From Sphingomonas sp. G-3-2-10 (GTDB taxonomy: Bacteria > Pseudomonadota > Alphaproteobacteria > Sphingomonadales > Sphingomonadaceae), in the NCBI RefSeq assembly GCF_012927115.1, contig NZ_JABBFY010000002.1, positions 558,001 to 622,000 on the forward strand: 64,000 nt of DNA, in the 5' to 3' direction. How positions within the stretch are numbered: the first letter of the stretch is position 1; every line of letters begins with the position of its first letter. Shown here piece after piece: positions 9,344-17,982 of the stretch. The notes under the pieces were generated by a model. It saw nothing but the letters and a program-made list of their open reading frames with translations. It searched no databases and had not been told where the DNA came from. The position numbers and the translations under genes are program-made.

Positions 9344-10075
9344 ATGGCAAAGGCAATGATAGCAACCATTGACCCGCGTGAAGCTGAGCATTTCGGCAAG
9401 CTCGCGGCGGACTGGTGGAATCCGAAGGGCTCCTCGGCGATGCTCCACCGGCTCAATCCGGCGCGGCTCGCCTATCTGCGCGACGCGATCGACGACCATT
9501 GGAGCGGAGACACCGCCGGCTTCGCGCCATTGGCGGGCAAGACCGCGATCGATGTCGGCTGCGGTGCGGGTCTGCTCACCGAACCGCTCGCACGCCTCGG
9601 CGCAAGGGCGACCGGCCTCGACGCCGCGCCCGAGAATATCGGCGCCGCGCGCGCCCATGCCGAAGCCTCGGGCCTCGACGTCGAATATCTCGCCGGCGAA
9701 ATCCAGGCGCTCGGCGGCCGCACGTTCGACCTCGTCGTCTCGATGGAAGTGATCGAGCATGTCGCCGACGTGCCCGCCTTTATCGCCGGTCTCGAAGCCG
9801 CGCTCGCGCCCGGCGGGCTGATGGTCCTCTCCACCCCCAACCGCACCTTGCTGTCGCACTTGGCGATGATCACCATCGGCGAAGGCACCGGCGCGGTGCC
9901 CAAGGGCACGCACGACTGGAACCAGTTCCTCACCCCCGACGAACTGACCGAAGCGCTCGCAGTGTCGGGCCTGAAGGTCACCGACGTCCAGGGCCTCGGC
10001 TTCTCCCCCGCGCGCGGCTTCGTGCTGCGCGAGGATACCAGCCTCGACTATCTGGTGACCGCCGTCCGCGCCTGA
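9344..10075 (+). CDS. ubiG: Ubiquinone biosynthesis O-methyltransferase UbiG
   Basis: This 243-residue class I SAM methyltransferase carries out both O-methylation steps in ubiquinone synthesis. The SAM-binding motif is DVGCGAGLLTEPLARLGA with the acidic strand end GLDAAPENI. UbiG-typical flanks are visible: the N-terminal AEHFGKLAADWWNPKG, the MEVIEHV motif, the STPNRT loop and the KGTHDWNQFLTP region that helps membrane association. AGGAG at a good distance supports ATG 9344. It is divergent from lysC and followed by a hairpin at 10084-10110. Confidence 0.96.
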   Translation: MAKAMIATIDPREAEHFGKLAADWWNPKGSSAMLHRLNPARLAYLRDAIDDHWSGDTAGFAPLAGKTAIDVGCGAGLLTEPLARLGARATGLDAAPENIGAARAHAEASGLDVEYLAGEIQALGGRTFDLVVSMEVIEHVADVPAFIAGLEAALAPGGLMVLSTPNRTLLSHLAMITIGEGTGAVPKGTHDWNQFLTPDELTEALAVSGLKVTDVQGLGFSPARGFVLREDTSLDYLVTAVRA

Positions 10076-10083
10076 CGAGTCCG

Positions 10084-10110
10084 ATCCTCCCCCGCACCCC
10101 CGGGGAGGAT
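10084..10110. terminator. Hairpin between convergent genes
   Basis: A perfect 9-base stem (ATCCTCCCC / GGGGAGGAT) with a 9-base loop lies between the ubiG stop and the stop of the convergent downstream gene. It has no clear T-tract in either direction, so it may be a bidirectional terminator of modest strength. Confidence 0.5.
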
Positions 10111-10117
10111 GAGCGCC

Positions 10118-10684
10118 TTACTGCACCTGTCCGTAATTCATCACCGCGACCGCGCCGATATCGATCGTCTGCTTCGCGGTGTTGACGTGCAGCGCCGCCG
10201 ACAATTCGCCCTTGGCATAGTCGCGATCGGCCTTGCCGGTGACGTGGAAGAATTTCCACGTGCCGTCGATGTCGAGATTCTGCTTGCTGAACAGCGCCGT
10301 ATAGGGCGCCGCGCTCAGCTGGAGCTGGACCGCGTGGATCCGCCCGGTGGTGGCGCCGTCCGCCCCCTTCTCCAGCCGCGCGTAGAAAGCGACGGTGATC
10401 TTGTCGCCCTTCTTCACCGGCTTGAGCAGCGGCGAATTGACGCCCACGCTCCACGGGTTGCCGCCGCCCGGAAGGTCGATCCGGATCGCCTTGCCGAACT
10501 GGACCTTCTCGTCCTTGATCGGCTTGGGCTTTCCGCCGCCCGCCAGGCCATAGACCTGCAACGCATCGGGATTCGGATTGTTGAGAATGTCCGGATCGAC
10601 CGCGGTCTGCGCGATCAGCGGCCCCGCCACCATCGCTCCCGGAACCGCCAGCGCGGCAAGCGCCAGCGCAATACGCATTTTCAT
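10118..10684 (-). CDS. Secreted carbohydrate-binding-module-like protein
   Basis: This 188-residue protein has a strong signal peptide (MKMRIALALAALAVPGAMVA, processing near PLIAQ). The remainder reads as one beta-sandwich domain. The stretches PWSVGVNSPLLKPVKKGDKI, VAFYARLEKG, DGTWKFFHVTGKA and AAIDIGAVAVMNYG-like strands resemble the galactose-binding or CBM4/9 fold, in which KGDKITVAFYAR is the recurrent central strand. There is no catalytic domain, so the protein would bind a glycan in the periplasm or outside the cell. It stands alone between convergent ubiG and an upstream tRNA-binding-protein gene on the same strand. The fold is an inference from pattern, and no function is known. Confidence 0.7.
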   Translation of the reverse strand: MKMRIALALAALAVPGAMVAGPLIAQTAVDPDILNNPNPDALQVYGLAGGGKPKPIKDEKVQFGKAIRIDLPGGGNPWSVGVNSPLLKPVKKGDKITVAFYARLEKGADGATTGRIHAVQLQLSAAPYTALFSKQNLDIDGTWKFFHVTGKADRDYAKGELSAALHVNTAKQTIDIGAVAVMNYGQVQ

Positions 10685-10776
10685 ATATGCCTCCCCTCTT
10701 GTGCTTTTGCGCAGAGGCTATGGCGAGATCGCGCGCCGATCAATCGAAAATGTTAGCGCTACCGATAGAATGGAAT

Positions 10777-11148
10777 TCAGAACAGCCGCCCGCCGTCCGG
10801 CACCGTAACGGTCGGACGAAACAGCACGACCTTGCCCTCCGCATCTGGAAAGCCGAGCGTCAGTACTTCGGACATCATCTTGCCGATCTGGCGCGGCGGG
10901 AAATTGACGACCGCCGCCACCTGCGTGCCGGGAAGTTCCTCCAGCGTGTAATGTTCGGTGATCTGCGCCGAGGAGCGCTTCTTCCCGATCGCCGGGCCGA
11001 AATCGATCAGCAGCTTGTACGCCGGCTTGCGCGCCTCGGGGAACGGCAGCGCCTCCAAAATCGTCCCCACGCGAATATCGACCGCGAGAAACTGGCCGAA
11101 GTCGATCGTCTCGGCCGCGGGCGCCGCCGCATCGTGAGTCATGTGCAT
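10777..11148 (-). CDS. tRNA-binding domain protein (CsaA-like)
   Basis: This 123-residue protein is almost entirely an OB-fold of the tRNA_bind/EMAPII family, seen in CsaA and in the C terminus of bacterial methionyl-tRNA synthetases. Diagnostic stretches are FLAVDIRVGTILEALPFPEARKPAY in part (VDIRVGTILEA), YKLLIDFGP, SSAQITEHYT and VAAVVNFPPRQIG. CsaA is a chaperone-like dimer that also binds tRNA. Two ATGs at 11148 and 11142 are possible and neither has a strong ribosome site. The in-frame extension to 11226 covers the divergent DUF3008 start and is rejected. Confidence 0.88.
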   Translation of the reverse strand: MHMTHDAAAPAAETIDFGQFLAVDIRVGTILEALPFPEARKPAYKLLIDFGPAIGKKRSSAQITEHYTLEELPGTQVAAVVNFPPRQIGKMMSEVLTLGFPDAEGKVVLFRPTVTVPDGGRLF

Positions 11149-11163
11149 CTTGTCGCTCCGCGC

Positions 11164-11188
11164 GGAACGCACGCTCGCGCTCCCGGTT
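11164..11188 (+). promoter_or_regulatory. EcfG-type stress promoter upstream of the DUF3008 gene
   Basis: GGAAC at 11164-11168 is followed after 16 bases by GGTT at 11185-11188. This matches the alphaproteobacterial general-stress sigma (EcfG) pattern GGAAC-N16/17-CGTT except for G at the first -10 base. The ATG lies 29 bases downstream at 11217, a normal leader length. Confidence 0.55.
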
Positions 11189-11216
11189 GATGCTGCACCC
11201 CATAGGAGCAAGCCCG

Positions 11217-11396
11217 ATGCCCGCAAAGTCCGCCGCCCAGCAAAAAGCCGCCGGCGCCGCCCTGTCCGCGAAACGCGGCGACACGCCCAAGTCCAAGCTC
11301 AAGGGTGCATCGAAGCAGATGGTCGAATCGATGACCGAGAAGCAGCTCGAGGAATTCGCCCACACGAAGCGCAAGGGCAAACCCGAGCATGTGTGA
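11217..11396 (+). CDS. DUF3008-family small stress protein
   Basis: This 59-residue basic protein (MPAKSAAQQKAAGAALSAKR, then KLKGASKQMVESMTEKQLEE and KRKGKPEHV) matches the DUF3008 family, small Ala/Lys-rich proteins common in alpha- and betaproteobacteria. ATG 11217 has AGGAG nine bases upstream, which decides the start over an in-frame start at 11187. An EcfG-like promoter sits 29 bases upstream. The function is unknown; similarity in composition to the KGG stress peptides suggests nucleic-acid or stress association, which is inference. Confidence 0.85.
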   Translation: MPAKSAAQQKAAGAALSAKRGDTPKSKLKGASKQMVESMTEKQLEEFAHTKRKGKPEHV

Positions 11397-11420
11397 GTGC
11401 GACTCAGGCGCGCCATCCAC

Positions 11421-11602
11421 ACCATCACCCCGGATCTGTTCGGGGCATATCCCTTTCGACCAAACGGGCGTTTTCGTGCCCCGGCGAAGGCCGGAGCGTT
11501 GGAGGTAGAGGAGGATGTTGCCAGCACTCCGGCCTTCGCCGGAGCACGGTTACCTGGTCGAAAGGGATAAACGCCGAACGGGTCCGGGTGACGAAACTAT
11601 AA
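11421..11602. repeat. Paired palindromic intergenic repeat, copy 2, nested in a longer inverted repeat
   Basis: The inner arms at 11476-11496 and 11527-11547 are the same REP-like arms as at 5226-5301, with one mismatch. They are enclosed by a perfect 14-base inverted repeat at 11449-11462 and 11555-11568. Outside this the symmetry continues imperfectly to about 11421 and 11602, overlapping the last bases of the GFA gene. The whole can fold into one long hairpin between the convergent DUF3008 and GFA genes, suggesting a small mobile or terminator-like element. Confidence 0.75.
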
Positions 11603-11947
11603 ACTCGCCCCGTCGAAATTCTGCACCGCCAGCGCCTCCACATCGATCCCGTCGGCGCAGCGCAGGTTGATCACCACCACTTCCTTGCCGTCCGGCCCGG
11701 TCCCGCCGCCATAGGGCGAGCAGCCGCAGGTCGCGCAGAAACGGTGCCCGATCACCTCCGACTTGAAACGATACTCGGTGCTCGCATCCTCGCCGCGGAG
11801 CAACGTGAACTTCTCCGGCGAAGTGAAGTGCAGCAGATAGCCCTTCCGTCGGCAGATCGAGCAATTGCACGCCATCGCCCCTGCCGGCGCCTCCTCGTCC
11901 AGCGTATAGGCGATCGCGCCGCAATGGCAGCTTCCGGTCACCGGCAT
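11597..11947 (-). CDS. GFA-family zinc-binding protein (CENP-V/GFA domain)
   Basis: This 116-residue protein is a single GFA domain. The zinc-binding cysteines are all present: C7 and C9 (GSCHCG), C27, C29 and C32 (CNCSICRR), and C71, C74 and C76 (CATCGC). The family is named after glutathione-dependent formaldehyde-activating enzyme, although most members have no proven activity. The gene stands beside a divergent endonuclease III-like gene, with the two starts about 47 bases apart. Its substrate cannot be stated. Confidence 0.9.
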   Translation of the reverse strand: MPVTGSCHCGAIAYTLDEEAPAGAMACNCSICRRKGYLLHFTSPEKFTLLRGEDASTEYRFKSEVIGHRFCATCGCSPYGGGTGPDGKEVVVINLRCADGIDVEALAVQNFDGASL

Positions 11948-11994
11948 CCGACTCTCCTTTGCTTAAGTTCCCGATATGTTCTATATCGCAATCG

Positions 11995-12681
11995 ATGCAG
12001 GTGCAATTCGGCTTTTGCGGGCATGACGAGATCGCCCGGTGGAGTGCCGCGCTGTCGCCGCTGGTCGCGGGCGCGGACCAGCTGCCCCGGCGCAAGCCCA
12101 TCGGCCAGCTGGTCAAATCGATGATCAGCGGCCGCACCCGCGATCCGGTATCTCTGCGTGCCTATCGCCGGTTGCGCGAACGCTATGGCGCCGCCGCCCG
12201 TATCGCCGCGGCGAAGCCCCAGGAGATCGAAAACACCATCGCCGACGTCACCTTTCCCGAATCCAAGGCGAAATGGCTGGTCGGCGCGCTGCGACGGATC
12301 GGGCGCGAACGGCCCGATTACCGGCTCGACTTTCTCGGCGAACTCCCGCTCGATCAGGCGCTGGTCTGGCTCGAGCGCCTGCCCGGCGTCGGCCGCAAGG
12401 TTGCGGCGTCGACCCTCAACGCCAGCACGCTCAACCGCCCGATGCTGATCGTCGACGGTCATGTCCAGCGCGTGCTGTGCCGTCTCGGGCTGGTTGCGGC
12501 CGATGCCGGGGCGCGCGACGCCAGCGAAGTCGTGACCGCCGCGATGCCGGACTGGTCGGGCGACGATTTCCTGCGTTTTCATATCGGCGCCAATCGCCTC
12601 GGCCAGCGCATCTGCCGCCCCGAAACGCCCGATTGCGCGGCCTGCCCGCTCGCCGCCGACTGCCGCGCCCGATTGACGTAA
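11995..12681 (+). CDS. Endonuclease III-like HhH-GPD DNA glycosylase with [4Fe-4S]
   Basis: This 228-residue protein is a base-excision repair glycosylase of the HhH-GPD superfamily. The helix-hairpin-helix is ERLPGVGRKVAASTL, with the candidate catalytic Lys at about 135. The catalytic Asp is in VDGHVQRVL (about 153). The C-terminal iron-sulfur loop C-X6-C-X2-C-X5-C is complete (C207, C214, C217, C223). ATG 11995 is used; a TTG 12 codons upstream is the only longer option. It is somewhat divergent from housekeeping Nth, so it may be a second paralogue with altered base preference. ung follows 27 bases later, forming a small repair pair. Confidence 0.9.
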   Translation: MQVQFGFCGHDEIARWSAALSPLVAGADQLPRRKPIGQLVKSMISGRTRDPVSLRAYRRLRERYGAAARIAAAKPQEIENTIADVTFPESKAKWLVGALRRIGRERPDYRLDFLGELPLDQALVWLERLPGVGRKVAASTLNASTLNRPMLIVDGHVQRVLCRLGLVAADAGARDASEVVTAAMPDWSGDDFLRFHIGANRLGQRICRPETPDCAACPLAADCRARLT

Positions 12682-12708
12682 GCGCCGCGCCTGCCCCATC
12701 CCCTCGGC

Positions 12709-13404
12709 ATGGCCGAGATCAAACTGCACCCAAGCTGGCTCGAACCGCTGCGTGAGGAATTCGCCAGCCCCTATATGGCGGCGCTCCGCGAGTTCCTCGT
12801 CGCCGAAAAGGCCGCGGGCAAGCGCATCTTCCCCGCCGGCAGCAACTGGTTCCGCGCCCTCGACCTGACCCCGCTGGAGGAGGTTCGCGTCGTGATCCTC
12901 GGCCAGGACCCCTATCATGGCGAGGGGCAGGCACACGGCCTGTGCTTCTCGGTCCAGCCCGGCGTCCGCACACCGCCCAGCCTGGTCAATATCTACAAGG
13001 AGATGCAGGCCGATCTCGGCATCGCCCCGGCGCGCCACGGCTTCCTCGAACATTGGGCGCAACAGGGCGTGCTGCTGCTCAATGCGGTGCTCACGGTGCA
13101 GATGGGCAACGCCGCCTCGCATCAGGGCAAGGGCTGGGAGAAGTTCACCGACGCGGTGATCCGCCTCGTCAACGCCAGCCCGAACCCCACCGTGTTCCTG
13201 CTGTGGGGCAGCCACGCGCAGAAGAAAGCGGCGTTCGTCGATTCGATCGATCGCGGCGGGCGGCATCTCGTCCTCAAATCGCCGCACCCCTCGCCACTCT
13301 CCGCCCATGCCGGCTTCTTCGGCAATCATCACTTCTCGAAAGCCAATGCCTTCCTCGAATCGCATGGCCGCAAGCCGATCGACTGGGAGCTGCCCGCGCT
13401 ATGA
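12709..13404 (+). CDS. ung: Uracil-DNA glycosylase
   Basis: This 231-residue family 1 UDG removes uracil from DNA. The water-activating loop [14 protein letters not shown] contains the catalytic Asp at 67. The uracil-binding Asn is in LLLNAVLTV, and the minor-groove loop is [15 protein letters not shown], with the catalytic His at about 193. Length and motif order match Escherichia coli Ung. The stop overlaps the ATG of the next gene (ATGA), so the next two small secreted-protein genes are probably co-transcribed with it. Confidence 0.97.
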   Translation: MAEIKLHPSWLEPLREEFASPYMAALREFLVAEKAAGKRIFPAGSNWFRALDLTPLEEVRVVILGQDPYHGEGQAHGLCFSVQPGVRTPPSLVNIYKEMQADLGIAPARHGFLEHWAQQGVLLLNAVLTVQMGNAASHQGKGWEKFTDAVIRLVNASPNPTVFLLWGSHAQKKAAFVDSIDRGGRHLVLKSPHPSPLSAHAGFFGNHHFSKANAFLESHGRKPIDWELPAL

Positions 13405-13964
13405 AACCGCTGCTGTTCCTCGCCCCGCTGGCGCTCACCGCTGCCGCACCGCCCCCGCAGGACGCCTTCATGGGCCGGCTCCAGTCGCTGTGCGGCAAGG
13501 CGTTCGCCGGAAAGGTCGTCAGCACCGACGCGGCCGACGCCAGCTTCGCGGATAAGCCGCTGGTGATGCATGTCCGCACCTGCACTGCCGATGGCGTCCG
13601 CATCCCCTTCCATGTCGGGGAGGATCGCTCGCGCACTTGGGTTATCACCCGCACCGCCACCGGCCTGCGCCTCAAGCACGATCATCGCCACGAGGACGGC
13701 CAGCCCGACAAGACCAGCATGTATGGCGGCGACACCGCGGCGTCCGGATCGGCCACGCGGCAGGAATTTCCGGTCGATGCCGAATCGATCGCGATGTTCC
13801 GCGCGAATAATCTCACCGCCTCGGTCACCAATGTCTGGGCCGTCGAAGCCTCGCCCACCGTCTTTGCCTATGAACTCCGCCGCGCGAACCGCCATTTCCG
13901 CGTCGAGTTCGACCTGACCGAACCGGTCGCCGCGCCTCCGCCGCCCTGGGGCGTCGCGCAATGA
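13401..13964 (+). CDS. Secreted hypothetical protein
   Basis: This 187-residue protein has a short signal peptide ([19 protein letters not shown]) and a mature domain with two conserved-looking cysteines (SLCGKAF and VRTCTADG). It contains a His-rich turn, [15 protein letters not shown] recognise no family with certainty. The domain reads as a compact periplasmic beta-structure with [10 protein letters not shown] at the end. The ATG overlaps the ung stop, and its own stop overlaps the next ATG (CAATGA), so it is the middle gene of a coupled three-gene run. The association with ung is probably positional rather than functional. Confidence 0.75.
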   Translation: MKPLLFLAPLALTAAAPPPQDAFMGRLQSLCGKAFAGKVVSTDAADASFADKPLVMHVRTCTADGVRIPFHVGEDRSRTWVITRTATGLRLKHDHRHEDGQPDKTSMYGGDTAASGSATRQEFPVDAESIAMFRANNLTASVTNVWAVEASPTVFAYELRRANRHFRVEFDLTEPVAAPPPPWGVAQ

Positions 13965-14572
13965 TCGCTCGCCTTGCCGGCCTGTTCGTGCTGCTCGCGG
14001 TCCCGGCGCAGGCACAGGTCGTGGGTGACGACGCCGAACTGGTGCAGGTCCGCCCCGGCCCGAAGCGGCACTTCAACGGCGATCAATATGATGGCCCCGG
14101 CAAGGTCCGCGCTGCCTATGTCGTCGCCGGCGACCGCCTCGTCGCGGGCGAAGTGCGCGGCAAATATCGTCTGGTCACCTTCGTCCCGGCAGGCGGCGGG
14201 CGCCACACCACCGGCTGGATCGAAAGCGCGGCGCTCACCAGAGTCTCGCTGCCTCGAGCGACACCTGCTTCATGGATCGGCGACTGGACGGGCTGGTACG
14301 CCGACATCGCAATCGCCCGGGGTGCGCGTCGGGGCGTGCTCAAGGCCAGCGGCGAAGCGACCTACGGGATGCACGACAAGGATCGCGTCGCGCGCGGAGC
14401 GATCAATTTCGGGAGTTTCGACGGCGAGGCGCAGCCATCGGGCGATCGCATCCTCTTCTCGGACGAATTATGCACGGTCTCGCTGCGCCTGCTCGGCACC
14501 TATTTGCTGGCGACGGACAATGGCAATTGCGGCGGCCTGAACGTCAGTTTCTCCGGGGTCTACCGCCGCTGA
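13961..14572 (+). CDS. Secreted hypothetical protein with SH3-like segment
   Basis: This 203-residue protein starts with a signal peptide ([19 protein letters not shown]). The first half (about 35-95, with LVAGEVRGKYRLVTFVPAGG and TTGWIESAAL) resembles a bacterial SH3-like domain. The second half is a glycine-rich beta domain ending in a Cys pair (ELCTVSL and NGNCGGLNVSFSG) that may form a disulfide. No enzymatic motif is seen. The start is fixed by coupling to the preceding gene. A periplasmic role is likely; the function is unknown. Confidence 0.75.
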   Translation: MIARLAGLFVLLAVPAQAQVVGDDAELVQVRPGPKRHFNGDQYDGPGKVRAAYVVAGDRLVAGEVRGKYRLVTFVPAGGGRHTTGWIESAALTRVSLPRATPASWIGDWTGWYADIAIARGARRGVLKASGEATYGMHDKDRVARGAINFGSFDGEAQPSGDRILFSDELCTVSLRLLGTYLLATDNGNCGGLNVSFSGVYRR

Positions 14573-14645
14573 CCCGGATTCAGCGGAGCTGAACCGGCTG
14601 CGGTGCCGGGCGGGGGAGCGGGCCGGGACCGTTAAACAATGACGT

Positions 14646-15257
14646 CTATTGCAGCGTGACGATGCCCTCGTCGCCATGCCGTCCGAAGAACTGCATCAGC
14701 TGCACGATCAGGTCCGCCCGGCCCGATAGCGAATCGGCTTCCAGCAGCGCCTGTTTGGACGCCGCGTCGAACGGCGCGATCTGGGCGATGCCGTTGACCA
14801 GCGACGAATCGTCGAGCCGCGTCACCGCTTCCCAATCGACCGCATAGCCCTGCGCATCGGCAAAGCGCCGCGACTCGATCTCCAGCGATGCGCGCTCGCC
14901 CAGCGACAGCGTCTCGTCCTCGCGCACGGCTTCCAGCTCGGCTTCGACCTGCCGGAACGGGGTGGTCACGTCGAGTTCGCGCAGGATGGTGAAGCGCGCC
15001 AGCCCTTCGAGCACAAGGTTGAACCGCCCATCCTCCAGCGCCTCGACATCGGCGATCCGCCCGACGCATCCCATGTCGAACAGCGGCACCGGTTCGCCTT
15101 CGCCGCGCGGCTGGATCATCCCGATCCGCCGGTCGCGCGCCAGCGCGTCGTTGACCATCGCCTTGTAGCGCGGCTCGAAGATGTGGAGCGGCAGGTGCAT
15201 CCCCGGGAACAGCAAGGCCCCCGCCAGCGGAAAGATCGAGAGCCGGGTTGCGGTCAT
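14646..15257 (-). CDS. LON peptidase substrate-binding domain protein
   Basis: This 203-residue protein contains only the N-terminal LON_substr_bdg domain. The markers are LSIFPLAGALLFPGMHLPLH, FEPRYKAMV, GCVGRIADVE and FNLVLEGLARF. There are no AAA+ or protease domains. Such stand-alone proteins are common in alphaproteobacteria directly next to the YbbN-type thioredoxin gene, as here, where the ATG overlaps the thioredoxin stop (ATGA). A role in protein quality control with CnoX is plausible but unproven. Confidence 0.92.
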   Translation of the reverse strand: MTATRLSIFPLAGALLFPGMHLPLHIFEPRYKAMVNDALARDRRIGMIQPRGEGEPVPLFDMGCVGRIADVEALEDGRFNLVLEGLARFTILRELDVTTPFRQVEAELEAVREDETLSLGERASLEIESRRFADAQGYAVDWEAVTRLDDSSLVNGIAQIAPFDAASKQALLEADSLSGRADLIVQLMQFFGRHGDEGIVTLQ

Positions 15258-16165
15258 CCGAACAGGATGGCCGACAGCTTCCGCCGTTGCGCCGAAACCC
15301 AGGGATCCTCAAGGCCGACCACTTCGAACAGCTTGAGCAGCCGCTGGCGCGCCGCGCCTTCGTTCCACTCGCGATCGTCGGCGATCATGCGCAGCAGCGT
15401 CTCGGCAGCACCGTCGCGGTCGCCGGCCGCCATCTGGCCACCGGCCAGTTCCAGCCGGGCGTCCATATCCTCGGGGTTGGCCGCGGCATGAGCGGCGAGA
15501 CCCGAAATATCCTCGACCGGAGTCGCTTCCTTGGCCAGCGTGATCGCGGCGCGGGCGCGCTCCACCTCGGGCGATTTCGAAACCTCCTCGGGCAGGTCGG
15601 CCAGCGCGATCTCCGCTTCGCCCAGCCGGTCGAGCGCCAGCAGCGACCGCGCGCGGCCCGCAGCCACGCCTGGATGCGCCGGCGCCATCTCGCCGATCTG
15701 GTCGAACACGGCCAGCGCGCGCTCGGCGTCGCCATCGGCCAGAATCTGCTCGGCCATTTCCAGCAGCGGCTCCACTTCGGCTTCCAGCGCAGTGTCCTCG
15801 CTCTGCACCGGTAACTGGCGCAGCATCTGGTCGAGCATCGCCTTGATCTGCGATTCGGTCCGCGCCTGGCTCAGATCGGCGATCGGCTGGCCCTGGAACA
15901 TCGCATAGACGGTCGGGATCGAGCGCACCTGAAACTGGCTGGCGATGAACTGATTCTTGTCGACGTCGATCTTGGCCAGCACCACGCCCTTCGACGCATA
16001 ATCCGCGGCGACCTTTTCGAGCACCGGGGTCAGCTGTTTGCACGGCCCGCACCATTCGGCCCAGAAATCGAGGATCACGAGATTGGTCATCGAAGGCTCG
16101 ACGACGTCGCGGCGGAAGGCGTCGACGGCTTCGCGTTCGGCGGCGGTCAATGCGGCGGTGGCCAA
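15254..16165 (-). CDS. cnoX: Thioredoxin-TPR co-chaperone CnoX (YbbN)
   Basis: This 303-residue protein has an N-terminal thioredoxin domain (about 15-125) with an intact WCGPC active site (C39 and C42), unlike the inactive SXXC of E. coli CnoX. A C-terminal TPR region follows (about 130-300, with LEMAEQILADGDAERALAVF and similar helices). CnoX proteins hold oxidation-damaged clients and pass them to chaperonins. The intact CXXC suggests the alphaproteobacterial redox-active form. It is followed, with a 4-base overlap, by the Lon-substrate-domain gene. Confidence 0.92.
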   Translation of the reverse strand: MATAALTAAEREAVDAFRRDVVEPSMTNLVILDFWAEWCGPCKQLTPVLEKVAADYASKGVVLAKIDVDKNQFIASQFQVRSIPTVYAMFQGQPIADLSQARTESQIKAMLDQMLRQLPVQSEDTALEAEVEPLLEMAEQILADGDAERALAVFDQIGEMAPAHPGVAAGRARSLLALDRLGEAEIALADLPEEVSKSPEVERARAAITLAKEATPVEDISGLAAHAAANPEDMDARLELAGGQMAAGDRDGAAETLLRMIADDREWNEGAARQRLLKLFEVVGLEDPWVSAQRRKLSAILFG

Positions 16166-16355
16166 GGGGGAAACTCCCGATTCTCTGGTTGCTGCGGTAC
16201 GGCGGCTTATGTGGGGTCTCGGCGCTTCGAGGCCAAGCCTTTTTGCCCGTTTCGATTTTTCCGTGATTCAGGGGGTTGCCCCCCACCGGGACCGATGCTA
16301 GTGGCCGCCGCCTTGCCCCGGTACGTGCGAAATCACGGACCACCAAGACGCCAGA

Positions 16356-16430
<75 letters not shown>

Positions 16431-16478
16431 GCTTCTCGCCGCGATTGAGCGGCGCTAGATCACGAACTTGCGAGAAGC
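16431..16478. terminator. Hairpin following tRNA-Gly
   Basis: GCTTCTCGC at 16431-16439 can pair with GCGAGAAGC at 16470-16478. An alternative inner stem (GCCGC / GCGGC at 16438-16442 and 16449-16453) competes with it. It starts immediately after the CCA and may be part of tRNA 3' processing or termination. Confidence 0.4.
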
Positions 16479-16613
16479 CCGGCCAGCGCAGCAGCTGCGA
16501 CTGACGACGCGGCTTTGCCGCGGCGCAATCCCGCAACGCCCCGAATCAAAAAAGCAGGGCCCAGCCACGCCCGACCGACTGAACCCCCGAGGGGAGTTCG
16601 TCCGCCCGATTCG

Positions 16614-17966
16614 CTACACCGCGTATTTCGCGCGCTGCGGCCGGCTCAGCATCGCATTCGCCGCGTCGTCGCCGATGAACCGCTCGGCGACAGGGTCCCA
16701 TTTCAGCCGCCGCCCGGTCTTCATCGCGATCCAGTGGAGCAGGCAGGTCGAACAGCCGCGATGCCCCACTTCGGCCGATGCGCTGACCGGAACCCCGGTG
16801 CGAATCGCATCGAGCCAGTTCCGGTGCTGTTCGGGCGCCTTGTAGAGCTGCACTTCGTCCGGCCCGATCACGCTGGTCAGGATCTTCGGATCGCTCGCCT
16901 GCAGCGGATCGACCTGCGGTCCGGCGGGATCGCTCGGCGTCACCGGACCGCTCCGGGTCACGAAGATCCAGCCCTTGCTCCCGATGAACTTCACGCCGTT
17001 GGGCAGCGCGCCCGATACGGTCATCGTCACGCCATTGGCATAGCGGGCATGGGTCTCGAACGGGCCGTGGACGTTCCACAGGCCGCTTTTGGGGAACTCG
17101 GCGCTGCCCCAGATCTCCACCGGGCCCGAATGCTCCATGTCCATGCCCCAATGGGCGATATCGATATGGTGCGCGCCCCAGCCGGTGATCATCCCCGCGC
17201 CGAACTGCTCCATCCGCAGCCAGCCGGGCCGCGCTTCGAACGAGTCCTGCGGATGCACCCGCATCTCGGTATAATAGGCCTCGGGCGTGGTCCCCAGCCA
17301 TGCGTCGTAGTTGAGCCCCGCCGGGATCGGCATCGGCGGCGCATCGGGCCCGGAAGGATCGCCCGGCAGCCCGATTTCGACATGCCTGAGCTTTCCGATC
17401 CGCCCGTTGCGCACCAGCTCGCACGCGCGGTGGAATTGCGGCCACGGCGTCTGCCCCCGCTGCTGTGATCCGATCTGCAGCACCCGGCCCGATGCCTTCA
17501 CCGCATCGGCCATCGCTCGCCCCTCGGCGATGGTCAGCGAAGCGGGCTTCTGGAGATAGACGTCCTTGCCCGCGCGCACCGCATGGATCGCGAGCGGCGC
17601 GTGCTGGTGATCCGGCGTCGAGATCAGCACCGCATCGATATCCTTCGCAGCGATCAGCTCGCGATAATCGCTGTAGCCGCGCGTGCCTGAATAAGCTTTG
17701 CCCAGCTTCTCGCTGTATCGGTCGTCGACCAGCTGCTGACCCGCGCCCAGCCGGCGGATGTCGACATCGCACACCGCCACTACCTGCGCGTCTTCGTGGC
17801 GCATCGTCTCCTTGATGTCGTGGATGCGGCCGATCCGCCCCACCCCTATCGCGCCCACCGTCACGCGGTTGCTCGGCGCATTCTGCCCGAACACGCTGGC
17901 CGGCACGATCATCGGGAAGCCCGCAGCTGCCCCCGCCTTCATTATTCCGCGTCTGGACAGCTGCAT
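16614..17966 (-). CDS. Gfo/Idh/MocA-family oxidoreductase, Tat-exported
   Basis: This 450-residue NAD(P)-dependent sugar-type oxidoreductase has a twin-arginine signal (MQLSRRGIMKAGAAAGFP, then VFGQ). The Rossmann motif is VGAIGVGRIGRIHD. The family's EKP triad appears as QKP (VYLQKPASLTIAEG). A long C-terminal beta-sheet domain follows (FEARPGWLRMEQFGAGMITG, WGAHHIDIAHWGMD). Exported Gfo/Idh proteins of this type act on glycosides or sugar derivatives, often by redox-cycled cleavage or epimerisation. It is the last gene of a run with a second Gfo/Idh protein and a cupin, all carrying twin-arginine signals. The exact substrate is unknown. Confidence 0.88.
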   Translation of the reverse strand: MQLSRRGIMKAGAAAGFPMIVPASVFGQNAPSNRVTVGAIGVGRIGRIHDIKETMRHEDAQVVAVCDVDIRRLGAGQQLVDDRYSEKLGKAYSGTRGYSDYRELIAAKDIDAVLISTPDHQHAPLAIHAVRAGKDVYLQKPASLTIAEGRAMADAVKASGRVLQIGSQQRGQTPWPQFHRACELVRNGRIGKLRHVEIGLPGDPSGPDAPPMPIPAGLNYDAWLGTTPEAYYTEMRVHPQDSFEARPGWLRMEQFGAGMITGWGAHHIDIAHWGMDMEHSGPVEIWGSAEFPKSGLWNVHGPFETHARYANGVTMTVSGALPNGVKFIGSKGWIFVTRSGPVTPSDPAGPQVDPLQASDPKILTSVIGPDEVQLYKAPEQHRNWLDAIRTGVPVSASAEVGHRGCSTCLLHWIAMKTGRRLKWDPVAERFIGDDAANAMLSRPQRAKYAV

Positions 17967-17982
17967 CGGCGTCTCCCTCTCG

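Noticed and set aside
7114..9372. Long plus-strand frame antisense to trhO and lysC
   Set aside because: Its His/Arg/Gly-rich product has no domain and is a shadow of the real minus-strand genes.
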